Assembly: GCA_036557885.1 (NCBI GenBank)
Contig: DATBGS010000028.1
Location: 1-12,665, forward strand
Source: DATBGS01 sp036557885
GTDB taxonomy: Bacteria; Chloroflexota; Ktedonobacteria; Ktedonobacterales; DATBGS01
DNA length: 12,665 nucleotides
Reading direction: 5' to 3'
Shown: piece after piece, positions 1 to 6,312 of the stretch
How the letters are laid out: each line of letters begins with the position of its first letter
How positions within the stretch are numbered: position 1 is the stretch's first letter
The notes under the pieces: generated by a model
Database searches by the model: none
The model's input: the letters and a program-made list of their open reading frames with translations, nothing else
Told to the model about the DNA's origin: nothing
Position numbers and translations under genes: made by a program

Positions 1-490
1 GAAGATTGTTTCAGGCACCAACGACCCGTAGAGGGTATTGAAATATTTCCGCTCAAAAGCCTGCATGCGTTCCAAATCTTGTTTCAGGCACCAACGACCC
101 GTAGAGGGTATTGAAATAAAAGCAGCCCTGGCATGGGCGCCTGGTGACGGCCTATAGTTTCAGGCACCAACGACCCGTAGAGGGTATTGAAATAGTTCGT
201 TAAAGATCGTGTGCCCCAGCAGTCCCAGCGTTTCAGGCACCAACGACCCGTAGAGGGTATTGAAATTATTCGAAGCGGCTTGTATCAGTCCGTATTCAGT
301 TGTAGTTTCAGGCACCAACGACCCGTAGAGGGTATTGAAATAAAGAAATTGAATGGATTCTGCCCGCTGATGCTGGCCTCGTTTCAGGCACCAACGACCC
401 GTAGAGGGTATTGAAATATGCAATTCCTGCCAAACCTGGAGCGTCATACACTTCGTTTCAGGCACCAACGACCCGTAGAGGGTATTGAAA
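1..490 (+). CRISPR. CRISPR array, 7 repeats and 6 full spacers, open at left edge
   Basis: Seven copies of an identical 36-nt core, beginning GTTTCAGGCACC and ending GGGTATTGAAA, start at 8, 81, 157, 230, 305, 381 and 455. Bases 1-7 are the end of another spacer, so the array continues left. In the first six copies the core is followed by T; the last copy at 455-490 is followed by A. The repeat is therefore best read as 37 nt, leaving spacers of 36 to 39 nt that differ from one another. Inside the repeat, ACCC and GGGT can form a 4-bp stem around GTAGA, and the ends TTTCA and TGAAA are complementary. Read rightward, the 3' end ATTGAAA(T) resembles the 5' handle of type I-A/I-B/III crRNAs (family knowledge; subtype not provable here). 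No cas gene is present. The right end touches the neighbouring hydrolase gene and leaves no room for a leader, so the leader is inferred to lie to the left with rightward transcription. Confidence 0.98.
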
Positions 491-493
491 AAC

Positions 494-1285
494 CTACAGC
501 TTTTTCAGCCAGTCCTCGATAGCGCCAGCCACATCTTCCCACCCATCCTGGGCAATAATCCAGTGGGTGCGGCCATCAAACTCCAGATAATCAGTTTTGG
601 CTTGGGACTGGCGATACTTGCCATACGTGGACTTCACCACGCTTTGCGGCACAATCTTGTCGTCTTTTCCGGCAATAATTAACAGCGGGGCACGTTTGGA
701 GTTTGAGAAGTTAAGGGCCATTGGTGAAGCGGGGGACAAAGGCGCCAGCGCCGCCTGAAAGAAGATGCGCCCCGTTTCTGGCACAACATGCGTTTCATAG
801 GCTTCACGCTGCGTCTGCTCTGGGAGGCTATGCACAAAGGCGTACCGAAACTCTGGGAACGACCACGTAACGATCTTGCGCCACCCCCGCCAGGTGAACA
901 GCACCCCCGACAGCGACTTGAGCACCGAAGGCTTCACCGCCATCACCCCTTTTGGCGGGGCCGGATCAATTGCCACGCCAGCAGCGCCGAGTCCTCGATC
1001 CAGTAAAAGCTGAGTCATCAAGCCGCCAAACGAGTGACCAATCAAGATGGGTGGCTCTGGCTGCTGCTGGATGATGGCTGCGTAATGGTCAACAATCTCC
1101 TGAAGGCCCAACCCGGCAAGCTCGGCAGGAGGAGACAGGCGCAGCTCTTTGACCGATTTGTCTTTGTGCGGCCAGGCAGGGGCCAGACATGTATAGCCCT
1201 GCTGGGTGAAGTAGCCGAGAAAAGAATCCCAACAGCGCGGCGTGACCCACGCGCCGTGAAGAAAGATGATCGTCTTCTTGCTCAT
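494..1285 (-). CDS. Alpha/beta hydrolase
   Basis: A 263-aa protein with the full alpha/beta-hydrolase signature. The N-terminal FLHGAW (residues 8-13) supplies the oxyanion region. GHSFGG (83-88) is the nucleophile elbow with Ser85. GKDDKIVP (206-213) carries the likely acid Asp209, and RTHW (239-242) carries the catalytic His241. No signal peptide is seen, so it is probably cytosolic. The substrate cannot be read from the sequence; relatives include esterases, lipases and many unassigned hydrolases. The ATG at 1285 follows a modest GAGG-type ribosome site. The gene lies 85 bp downstream of the methyltransferase gene on the same strand and may be co-transcribed with it, though it may also have its own promoter in the gap. 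Its TAG stop (494-496) sits only 3 nt from the last CRISPR repeat, so its transcript could run antisense into the array. Confidence 0.93.
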   Translation of the reverse strand: MSKKTIIFLHGAWVTPRCWDSFLGYFTQQGYTCLAPAWPHKDKSVKELRLSPPAELAGLGLQEIVDHYAAIIQQQPEPPILIGHSFGGLMTQLLLDRGLGAAGVAIDPAPPKGVMAVKPSVLKSLSGVLFTWRGWRKIVTWSFPEFRYAFVHSLPEQTQREAYETHVVPETGRIFFQAALAPLSPASPMALNFSNSKRAPLLIIAGKDDKIVPQSVVKSTYGKYRQSQAKTDYLEFDGRTHWIIAQDGWEDVAGAIEDWLKKL

Positions 1286-1347
1286 GATGCCGCCTCATGT
1301 ATGGTGCTCCTATCCAGCACCGGCCAGATAGGGAGCGAAGTCGCTGC

Positions 1348-1356
1348 ATTGTAGCA
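1348..1356 (-). promoter_or_regulatory. Possible extended -10 promoter for the hydrolase gene
   Basis: On the minus strand the 85-bp gap between the methyltransferase and hydrolase genes reads TGCTACAAT, an extended -10 pattern (TGn followed by TACAAT). It lies about 60 bp before the hydrolase ATG. No good -35 is seen upstream, which extended -10 promoters tolerate. This is a pattern match only. Confidence 0.3.
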
Positions 1357-1370
1357 CATCCGTCTGCTGG

Positions 1371-2255
1371 TCAGGGACTCTTTCGCCGGGCGAGGTAGAG
1401 TTCTGCACGCCAGGGGCGCGTCACACGCCCCCCAAAGCGCGTCTCGATCATCTCCCCGATGGCCGCAAAAAGGCGATCATGGATGAGGGGATCGAGGATG
1501 CGAGCAGAGGAATAGGAATCCAGCAATCGCAGATAGGCTGGGGTATCATAGGTTGTCTCCCAGAAATACGCGCGGACCTCTGGCGGGCTGAAATATCCGC
1601 TGACCTCCAGCCCTTCGGCTCGGACAAATCGTCGGGCGCCTGGAATGCGAGGCCCCTCGCGGCCTTGGGCCAGTTCTGGAGCAAAGCGTTGGTAGATGTC
1701 CCGCAGCGCCTGTGAGAAGTTGGCCTGCTCGTCTTCCATCGTCCTGTCACTGCCCCTCGCACCACCATTCTGGTCTTGGGCATCTGTGCGCCGCTGTGAA
1801 CTCCACATCAGAGCGAGCGCCCCGGTTGGCTTGAGAGCCTGGGCAACCTTCGCGTAGCCAACCGCCGGGTCAATCCAGTGCCAGGCCGAGGCTGAAACCG
1901 CCAGATCGAATGCTGCTTCTGGCAAGGGCCATTCCTCAAACGTGCCCACTTCGATTCGCGCCTGTGGATAGTCCCTCAGCTTCTCGCGGGCCAATGCCGC
2001 CATCTGCTCCCCCAGTTCGATACCGAGAATCGCAAAACCGCGCCGTGCCAGAGGCAGGGTTGCCTTGCCGGTGCCGCTGCCAATCTCAAGAATTGCGCCT
2101 CCAGAGGGAATGCCAGAAAGAGCGACGACATCCTCAAACAGGGCGTCGGGATAATCTGGACGCGCTCCATCATAGAGCGAGGCCGCAGCATTAAAGGTAG
2201 CGCGGCGGCGCAAGCGTTCCTCATCGAGGGGATGATGTGGGGGCATGCTAGACAT
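1371..2255 (-). CDS. Class I SAM-dependent methyltransferase
   Basis: A 294-aa protein with a Rossmann-type methyltransferase core. Motif I, ILEIGSGTGKAT (from residue 55), binds S-adenosylmethionine. The acidic end of the next strand lies in LGIELGEQM, and FDLAVSASAWHWIDP (about residues 115-130) is the post-motif seen in the Methyltransf_11/25 group. N-terminal FNAAASLYDGARPDYP matches the lead-in of many small-molecule methyltransferases. The C-terminal half is a variable substrate domain, and the acceptor molecule is unknown. The ATG at 2255 is preceded on the minus strand by AGGAAGG at about 11 nt spacing; a second in-frame ATG three codons later has no better site. It is first in a likely two-gene leftward unit with the hydrolase gene and is divergent from modA. 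Confidence 0.9.
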   Translation of the reverse strand: MSSMPPHHPLDEERLRRRATFNAAASLYDGARPDYPDALFEDVVALSGIPSGGAILEIGSGTGKATLPLARRGFAILGIELGEQMAALAREKLRDYPQARIEVGTFEEWPLPEAAFDLAVSASAWHWIDPAVGYAKVAQALKPTGALALMWSSQRRTDAQDQNGGARGSDRTMEDEQANFSQALRDIYQRFAPELAQGREGPRIPGARRFVRAEGLEVSGYFSPPEVRAYFWETTYDTPAYLRLLDSYSSARILDPLIHDRLFAAIGEMIETRFGGRVTRPWRAELYLARRKSP

Positions 2256-2305
2256 GGCTGCTTTTACCTTCCTGGTGCTGGTTAGTGTAGCTTCTTCCTC
2301 TCCTC

Positions 2306-2335
2306 ATTCTAGCAAAGGCGATGCAGGCGAAACAA
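2306..2335 (-). promoter_or_regulatory. Candidate promoter for the methyltransferase gene
   Basis: On the minus strand TTGTTT (2330-2335) and TAGAAT (2306-2311) are separated by 18 bp, giving a predicted start about 45 bp before the methyltransferase ATG. The -10 is good and the -35 partial. Confidence 0.4.
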
Positions 2336-2359
2336 ACTCGCTGCCCATCGGAAACGCCT

Positions 2360-2391
2360 ATCCCATCCCAGGCAGTGCCGCGATGGGATGG
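2360..2391. repeat. Inverted repeat with nested hairpin in the divergent intergenic region
   Basis: CCATCCCA (2363-2370) pairs perfectly with TGGGATGG (2384-2391), and GGCA/TGCC forms a small inner hairpin. An alternative register pairs ATCCCATC (2360-2367) with GATGGGAT (2382-2389). It lies about 25 bp upstream of the candidate methyltransferase -35 and about 50 bp upstream of the modA -35. There is no T-run, so an operator or cruciform is more likely than a terminator. Apart from this and the promoters, the gene-free stretch 2256-2620 shows only the modA leader. Confidence 0.45.
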
Positions 2392-2439
2392 CGAGATGTT
2401 CAACGGCTGAATAAAAAATGCTGGATTTGCTCTAAGCAG

Positions 2440-2468
2440 TTGACATTGTGAAAGCAGCATGCGATAAT
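2440..2468 (+). promoter_or_regulatory. Near-consensus sigma-70-type promoter for modA
   Basis: TTGACA (2440-2445) is followed after exactly 17 bp by GATAAT (2463-2468), one base from the TATAAT consensus. Predicted transcription start is near 2475. The nearest downstream gene on this strand is modA at 2621. Confidence 0.75.
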
Positions 2469-2474
2469 CCTCAC

Positions 2475-2620
2475 AACATACTCAACCTATAAATAGTGAG
2501 CGGGTGAGTATCTGGAAGGCAGAGGGCCGCTTCTTCCCACGCCAGTGCATGGCGGAAATGATTAGCCCTGTTGTCGGAGCATCTCGAAGAGTTTTTCGTT
2601 TGTAGAAGGGGACTTTGTGT
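2475..2620 (+). promoter_or_regulatory. Long structured 5' leader of modA
   Basis: The predicted leader is about 145 nt. It opens with ATACTCA (2478-2484) pairing with TGAGTAT (2505-2511). GGAAG/CTTCC (2514-2518 and 2533-2537) and CGCCA/TGGCG (2540-2544 and 2550-2554) follow. The ribosome site AAGGGGA (2606-2612) lies at the end. Molybdenum-cofactor (Moco) riboswitches precede mod genes in some bacteria (established knowledge), but I could not match that consensus here, so this is a structured leader of unknown type. Confidence 0.35.
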
Positions 2621-3463
2621 ATGCAGCGTCATTCCATCCTCTCGCGCGTTGCTCTCCTCACGTTCCTCCTCGTCCTGCTCGGCGTCTTGAGCGCCTGCGG
2701 CAGCACCCCTGCCAGCAGCACGCCCACCGCCACATCTGCGCCTCCCGTCACGCTCAACGTGTTTGCGGCGGCCTCGCTCACCAATGCCTTTAAAGAGATC
2801 GGGCAGAATTTCCAAACCGCCCATCCCAACGTCACCGTCACCTTCAACTTTGCCGGGTCTAACGCGCTCGCCACCCAGATCAATCAGGGCGCGAATGCCG
2901 ATGTCTTCGCCTCTGCCAACCAGACGCAGATGACCAACGTCGTGAAAGCCGGGAGCGCTGATGCCAGCGCCAGCAAGGTCTTTGCCCAGAACCTGCTGGT
3001 CGTCATCACGCCCAAGAGCAACCCGGCGCAGATCACGACGTTACAAGACCTCGCCAAGCCAGGCATCAAGCTGGTGATTGCCGCGCCCTCGGTCCCTGCT
3101 GGGCAGTATGCCGTAGACTTCTTCTCCAAAGCCAGCACTGACCCCAGCTTTACCACCGACTACAAAGACAAAGTGACCAAAAATGTCGTCTCCCAGGAAG
3201 CCGATGTGGAATCGGTGGTCACCAAAGTGACCCAGGGAGAAGCAGATGCCGGCATCGTCTACGTCACGGATGCGCTTGCCAACGTCGGCCAGTTGAACGA
3301 GATTCCCATCCCCGCGAACTTGCAGACGGTGGCCGTCTATCCCATCGCGCCGCTGAAGGAGTCCAAGAATGCCGCCACCGCGCAGCAGTTTGTGGACTAT
3401 GTGCTGAGCGCGGATGGGCAAGCGGTCATGAAGAAGTATGGCTTCATGCCGCCCAATGGCTAA
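2621..3463 (+). CDS. modA: Molybdate ABC transporter, substrate-binding lipoprotein ModA
   Basis: A 280-aa periplasmic-type binding protein anchored as a lipoprotein. A hydrophobic signal segment (about residues 9-23) ends in the lipobox LSAC with Cys26. A Ser/Thr/Pro-rich linker (27-42) precedes the mature domain. LNVFAAASLTNAF (45-57), FAGSN (77-81), SVPAG (157-161) and GEADAGIVYVTDA (206-218) are typical ModA motifs; Ser52, Ser80 and Tyr214 fall where oxyanion ligands are expected. The protein captures molybdate, or possibly tungstate, and hands it to the permease. I chose ATG 2621 because AAGGGGA lies 8 nt upstream; an in-frame TTG at 2615 would lie too close to it. The permease gene follows after 94 bp. 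Confidence 0.93.
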   Translation: MQRHSILSRVALLTFLLVLLGVLSACGSTPASSTPTATSAPPVTLNVFAAASLTNAFKEIGQNFQTAHPNVTVTFNFAGSNALATQINQGANADVFASANQTQMTNVVKAGSADASASKVFAQNLLVVITPKSNPAQITTLQDLAKPGIKLVIAAPSVPAGQYAVDFFSKASTDPSFTTDYKDKVTKNVVSQEADVESVVTKVTQGEADAGIVYVTDALANVGQLNEIPIPANLQTVAVYPIAPLKESKNAATAQQFVDYVLSADGQAVMKKYGFMPPNG

Positions 3464-3557
3464 TAGCAGCCCCAGCCGCAGATGTTAGGAGCGCTCTGAT
3501 ATACTTCAAGGACGCAATTCCCTTTTGTAGAGGAGAGAGGCAGCGAGAAGAGAGGAC

Positions 3558-4436
3558 ATGGTGCAGGTAGAAACACGAGCCGAAACACAACTTCATCAGA
3601 AAGAGCAAGAAAAGACATCGCCCCGGCTCCGCAGGTGGCGGTGGCAAAGCGTGGCGCGGCACCTCCCGCTGGCGTTGGCAAGCGTGCCCATGCTGCTGTT
3701 CTTCTTGCTGCCGTTGGTGGCGCTGGTCCTGCGCGTGCCCACCGACTCGCTGCTCTCGCATGTGGTGGACCCCACCGTCGCTAAGGCCATTCGGCTCAGC
3801 CTGACGACCACACTCATCACCACCAGTGTCGTCGTTGTGGCGGGCACGCCCGTCGCCTATCTCCTGGCGCGTCGCCGCTTCCCAGGCCGCATTCTGCTGG
3901 ATACGCTGATTGACGTTCCCATGCTCCTACCGCCAGCGGTGGCGGGCATTGCGCTGCTCGTCGCTTTCGGGCGGCGCGGGTTGCTGGGGCCATACCTGGA
4001 TAATGCCAACATCGAACTGGCCTTCTCGACAACCGCCGTGATTCTTGCGCAGATGTTTGTGGCCGGGCCGTTTTATGTGAAGACGGCCATCGCCGCCTTT
4101 TCCCGTATAGACCGAGAGGTGGAGCAGGCCGCAGCAGTGGATGGGGCGGGCGCCTTCAACGTCTTTCGCCTCATCACCCTGCCGCTGTGCTGGACGACGC
4201 TCTTTACCGGCGCGGTGATGACCTGGGCGCGGGCGTTGGGCGAGTTTGGCGCCACGATTCTTTTTGCGGGCAACTTCCCTGGCATCACCCAGACGATGCC
4301 GCTTGCCATCTATATTGGCTTCGAGAGTGATTTCCAGGCCGCCCTCACGCTCTCCGTCCTGCTGTTGCTCATCGCGTTCCTGGTGTTAGTCGTCGTCAAG
4401 GGTGTGCTGCGCCAGCGCATGGCCGCAGTGCAATAA
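3558..4436 (+). CDS. modB: Molybdate ABC transporter permease ModB
   Basis: A 292-aa inner-membrane permease. A charged, hydrophilic N-terminal stretch of about 35 residues, longer than in typical ModB proteins of roughly 225 residues, precedes a first helix near residues 37-57. DVPMLLPPAVAGIALLVAFG and the following helices match the BPD_transp_1 fold. The EAA loop EQAAAVDGAGAFNVFRLITLP (about 189-209), with its conserved Gly and LP, is the docking site for the ATPase. LGEFGATILFAGNFPGITQT is strongly ModB-like. ATG 3558 is preceded by purine-rich GAGAAGAGAGGA. It forms an operon with modA. No ATPase (modC) follows: the next gene is a MarR regulator with its own promoter, so the ATPase must be encoded elsewhere. 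A related tungstate or sulfate permease is less likely given the motifs. Confidence 0.92.
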   Translation: MVQVETRAETQLHQKEQEKTSPRLRRWRWQSVARHLPLALASVPMLLFFLLPLVALVLRVPTDSLLSHVVDPTVAKAIRLSLTTTLITTSVVVVAGTPVAYLLARRRFPGRILLDTLIDVPMLLPPAVAGIALLVAFGRRGLLGPYLDNANIELAFSTTAVILAQMFVAGPFYVKTAIAAFSRIDREVEQAAAVDGAGAFNVFRLITLPLCWTTLFTGAVMTWARALGEFGATILFAGNFPGITQTMPLAIYIGFESDFQAALTLSVLLLLIAFLVLVVVKGVLRQRMAAVQ

Positions 4437-4490
4437 AAGCGGAACTTGCTGAGGCGCTGGAAAAGCAATAACTCGCAAAAAGCAGAGCAC

Positions 4491-4519
4491 TTGACTTTTT
4501 AGAATTGCGTGTATATACT
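4491..4519 (+). promoter_or_regulatory. Strong promoter for marR, predicting a leaderless mRNA
   Basis: TTGACT (4491-4496), a 17-bp spacer and TATACT (4514-4519) give two hexamers each one base from consensus. The expected start, 7 nt after the -10, is 4526, one base before the marR ATG at 4527. No Shine-Dalgarno site exists upstream of that ATG. Confidence 0.75.
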
Positions 4520-4521
4520 CG
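4508..4521. promoter_or_regulatory. Imperfect palindrome over the marR -10, candidate operator
   Basis: CGTGTATATACTCG is a 14-bp palindrome with one mismatched pair, centred on the perfect GTATATAC. It covers the -10 box. MarR proteins commonly repress their own operons from such sites (family knowledge); binding here is inferred. Confidence 0.45.
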
Positions 4522-4526
4522 TATCC

Positions 4527-4946
4527 ATGAACACACCCAGCGTTTGCCATTGCATCAACTTACGCCGCGCTGCGCAGGCAATCACCCAACTGTACGATGA
4601 CGCGCTTGAACCAAGTGGCCTCAAGGTGACGCAGTTTTCGCTGCTGCAAGCGGTGAGGCGTCGCGGGCCGGTCAGCATCTCCGCGCTGGCGGAAGAGGTG
4701 CAGCTAGACCGCACCACGCTTGGGCGCAACCTCCATGTGCTTGAACGCGAGGGACTGGTGTCGTTCGCGCCTGGGGATGATCAGCGCGAACACACGGTGC
4801 GGCTAACCGACCAGGGCAAAGCAGCGATCAAGGCCGCCAAACCTCTCTGGGAGCAGGCGCAGGCCAGAGTTAACGAGATGTTGGGCAAGGAGCAACTGGA
4901 GACACTCACCGCCCTGCTCGTCAAAGTTCAGACCGTCGCGCCCTGA
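4527..4946 (+). CDS. MarR family winged-helix transcriptional regulator
   Basis: A 139-aa dimeric winged-helix repressor candidate. The helix-turn-helix runs over ISALAEEVQLDRTTLGRNLHVLE (about residues 51-73), with the recognition helix from Asp61. The wing GDDQREHTVRLTDQG (83-97) carries the family D-x-R pattern. N-terminal CHC (Cys7, His8, Cys9) before INLRRAAQAITQLYD is a possible redox or metal-sensing site, by inference only. I chose ATG 4527 over an in-frame GTG at 4509 because that GTG lies within the spacer between the -35 and -10 boxes, upstream of the predicted start. The MFS gene follows after 64 bp on the same strand, so this is probably its local regulator, with autoregulation through the palindrome at 4508-4521. 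The ligand is unknown. Confidence 0.93.
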   Translation: MNTPSVCHCINLRRAAQAITQLYDDALEPSGLKVTQFSLLQAVRRRGPVSISALAEEVQLDRTTLGRNLHVLEREGLVSFAPGDDQREHTVRLTDQGKAAIKAAKPLWEQAQARVNEMLGKEQLETLTALLVKVQTVAP

Positions 4947-5010
4947 TCTTTTGGCTGAGGTATGTTGCCAGCGATTGGCTAGAGCAAAATACGTACACAA
5001 GGAACAGAAC

Positions 5011-6312
5011 ATGATTGCAAAACGGCTCTCTTCCCGGTTCCATTATGCCTGGATTATCGCGGGCTTAACCTTCCTCACCATGTTGACCGCCTCCGGCCTG
5101 CGCTCCACGCCGGGCGTGTTGATCGTGCCGCTGAACAAGGCGTTTGGCTGGGATACCGCCACAATCTCGCTGGCTGTCTCCATCAATCTGATCCTCTTTG
5201 GCTTCTCAGGCCCCTTTGCGGCAGCCGTGATGCAGAAGTTTGGCGTGCGCAAGGTAATGGTTGGAGCGCTGCTGCTGGTAGCGCTGGCGACGGCGCTCAC
5301 CACCCTGATGACGGCGCCCTGGCAGTTGTATCTGCTCTGGGGTGTGCTGGTCGGCCTTGCAGCGGGCTGTATGACCTCGGTGCTGGCGGCGGTAGTAACA
5401 AATCGCTGGTTTGTGAAGCGGCGCGGGCTGATTCTGGGCATTTTGACGGCCACCAACGCCACCGGCCAGTTGATCTTCTTGCCGCTGCTGGCTTCACTGG
5501 CGGTAAAGCACTGGCAGGAGGCGGCGTTAGTAACGACTGGCGCGGCTTTACTTGTGGTTCCGCTGGTGGCGCTGCTCATGCGTGATCGCCCGCGCGATGT
5601 TGGCCTGCGTCCTTACGGCGCGAACCCAGAGGAAGAAGAGGGTGCTGCGACAGCTTCCAACCCATTTAAGGCTGCCTTTGGTGGGCTGATGATGGGCTTG
5701 CGCTCCAGGGATTTCTGGCTGCTGGCAGGGAGCTTCTTTATTTGTGGCCTTTCCACCAACGGGCTGATTGGCACCCACCTCATCCCTGCCTCGATAGATC
5801 ATGGCATCCCAGAAGTAACGGCGGCCAGCCTGCTTGCCACGATTGGCATCTTTGACCTGATTGGCACCACGCTTTCTGGCTGGCTCTCTGATCGCATGGA
5901 TAATCGCCTCCTGCTCTGCTGGTATTACGGGCTGCGCGGCTTGTCGCTGCTCTTGCTGCCCTTTGTCCTGGGTACCAATTATCTCAGCCTATCGGTCTTT
6001 ATCGTCTTTTACGGGCTGGATTGGGTAGCGACGGTGCCACCAACGACGCGCCTGGCAGCAGACATCTTTGGCAAAGAAAACGTGGGCATCGTGTTTGGCT
6101 GGATTTTCGCCGCCCACCAGCTTGGCGCTGCAACCGCTGCCTACAGCGCGGGCGTGGCACGCACCTTCTTTGGCACCTACCAGCAAACGTTCATCACCGC
6201 CGGGCTGATTTGCCTGCTTGCCTCTGGCATGGTCATTCGTATTGGGCGCACCTCACGCAAGCCCGCAATGGTAGCACCTGCCCCGGTGCCAGAGGCATCT
6301 GGCGTGGCCTGA
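5011..6312 (+). CDS. Major facilitator superfamily transporter
   Basis: A 433-aa integral membrane protein with about 12 hydrophobic helices in two halves joined by a central acidic loop (NPEEEEGA, near residues 206-213). The second half carries the MFS loop motif GWLSDRMDNR between helices 8 and 9; the first-half equivalent, around VMQKFGVRK, is partial. The opening FHYAWIIAGLTFLTML and the general pattern resemble the oxalate/formate and monocarboxylate-like branch, but the substrate cannot be assigned and efflux is equally possible. ATG 5011 has AAGGAA six bases upstream; an in-frame TTG at 4951 lacks support. It lies downstream of marR, and its TGA (6310-6312) overlaps by one base with the first ATG of the CopC-CopD gene, which suggests translational coupling. 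Confidence 0.92.
   Translation: MIAKRLSSRFHYAWIIAGLTFLTMLTASGLRSTPGVLIVPLNKAFGWDTATISLAVSINLILFGFSGPFAAAVMQKFGVRKVMVGALLLVALATALTTLMTAPWQLYLLWGVLVGLAAGCMTSVLAAVVTNRWFVKRRGLILGILTATNATGQLIFLPLLASLAVKHWQEAALVTTGAALLVVPLVALLMRDRPRDVGLRPYGANPEEEEGAATASNPFKAAFGGLMMGLRSRDFWLLAGSFFICGLSTNGLIGTHLIPASIDHGIPEVTAASLLATIGIFDLIGTTLSGWLSDRMDNRLLLCWYYGLRGLSLLLLPFVLGTNYLSLSVFIVFYGLDWVATVPPTTRLAADIFGKENVGIVFGWIFAAHQLGAATAAYSAGVARTFFGTYQQTFITAGLICLLASGMVIRIGRTSRKPAMVAPAPVPEASGVA

Noticed and set aside
160..468. Open frames on both strands within the CRISPR array (102 aa minus, 67 aa plus)
   Set aside because: They are made by the repeated CRISPR unit: the same peptide block recurs with each repeat. They are not genes.
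2615..2620. TTG start two codons before modA ATG
   Set aside because: It lies too close to the ribosome site AAGGGGA; ATG 2621 has proper spacing.
2475..2620. Moco riboswitch call for the modA leader
   Set aside because: Context fits, but I could not match the consensus; kept only as a hypothesis under the leader finding.
4437..4490. Terminator after modB
   Set aside because: No stable hairpin followed by a T-run is visible in the gap.
4509..4526. GTG start extending MarR by six residues
   Set aside because: It lies between the -35 and -10 boxes and upstream of the predicted transcription start.
4951..5010. TTG start extending the MFS protein by 20 residues
   Set aside because: The ATG at 5011 has AAGGAA at six bases; the extension is hydrophilic and unlike MFS N-termini.
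6021..6311. Long N-terminal extension of the CopC-CopD frame into the MFS gene
   Set aside because: It is out-of-frame reading of the MFS coding sequence; the peptide is low-quality and precedes the coupled ATG.
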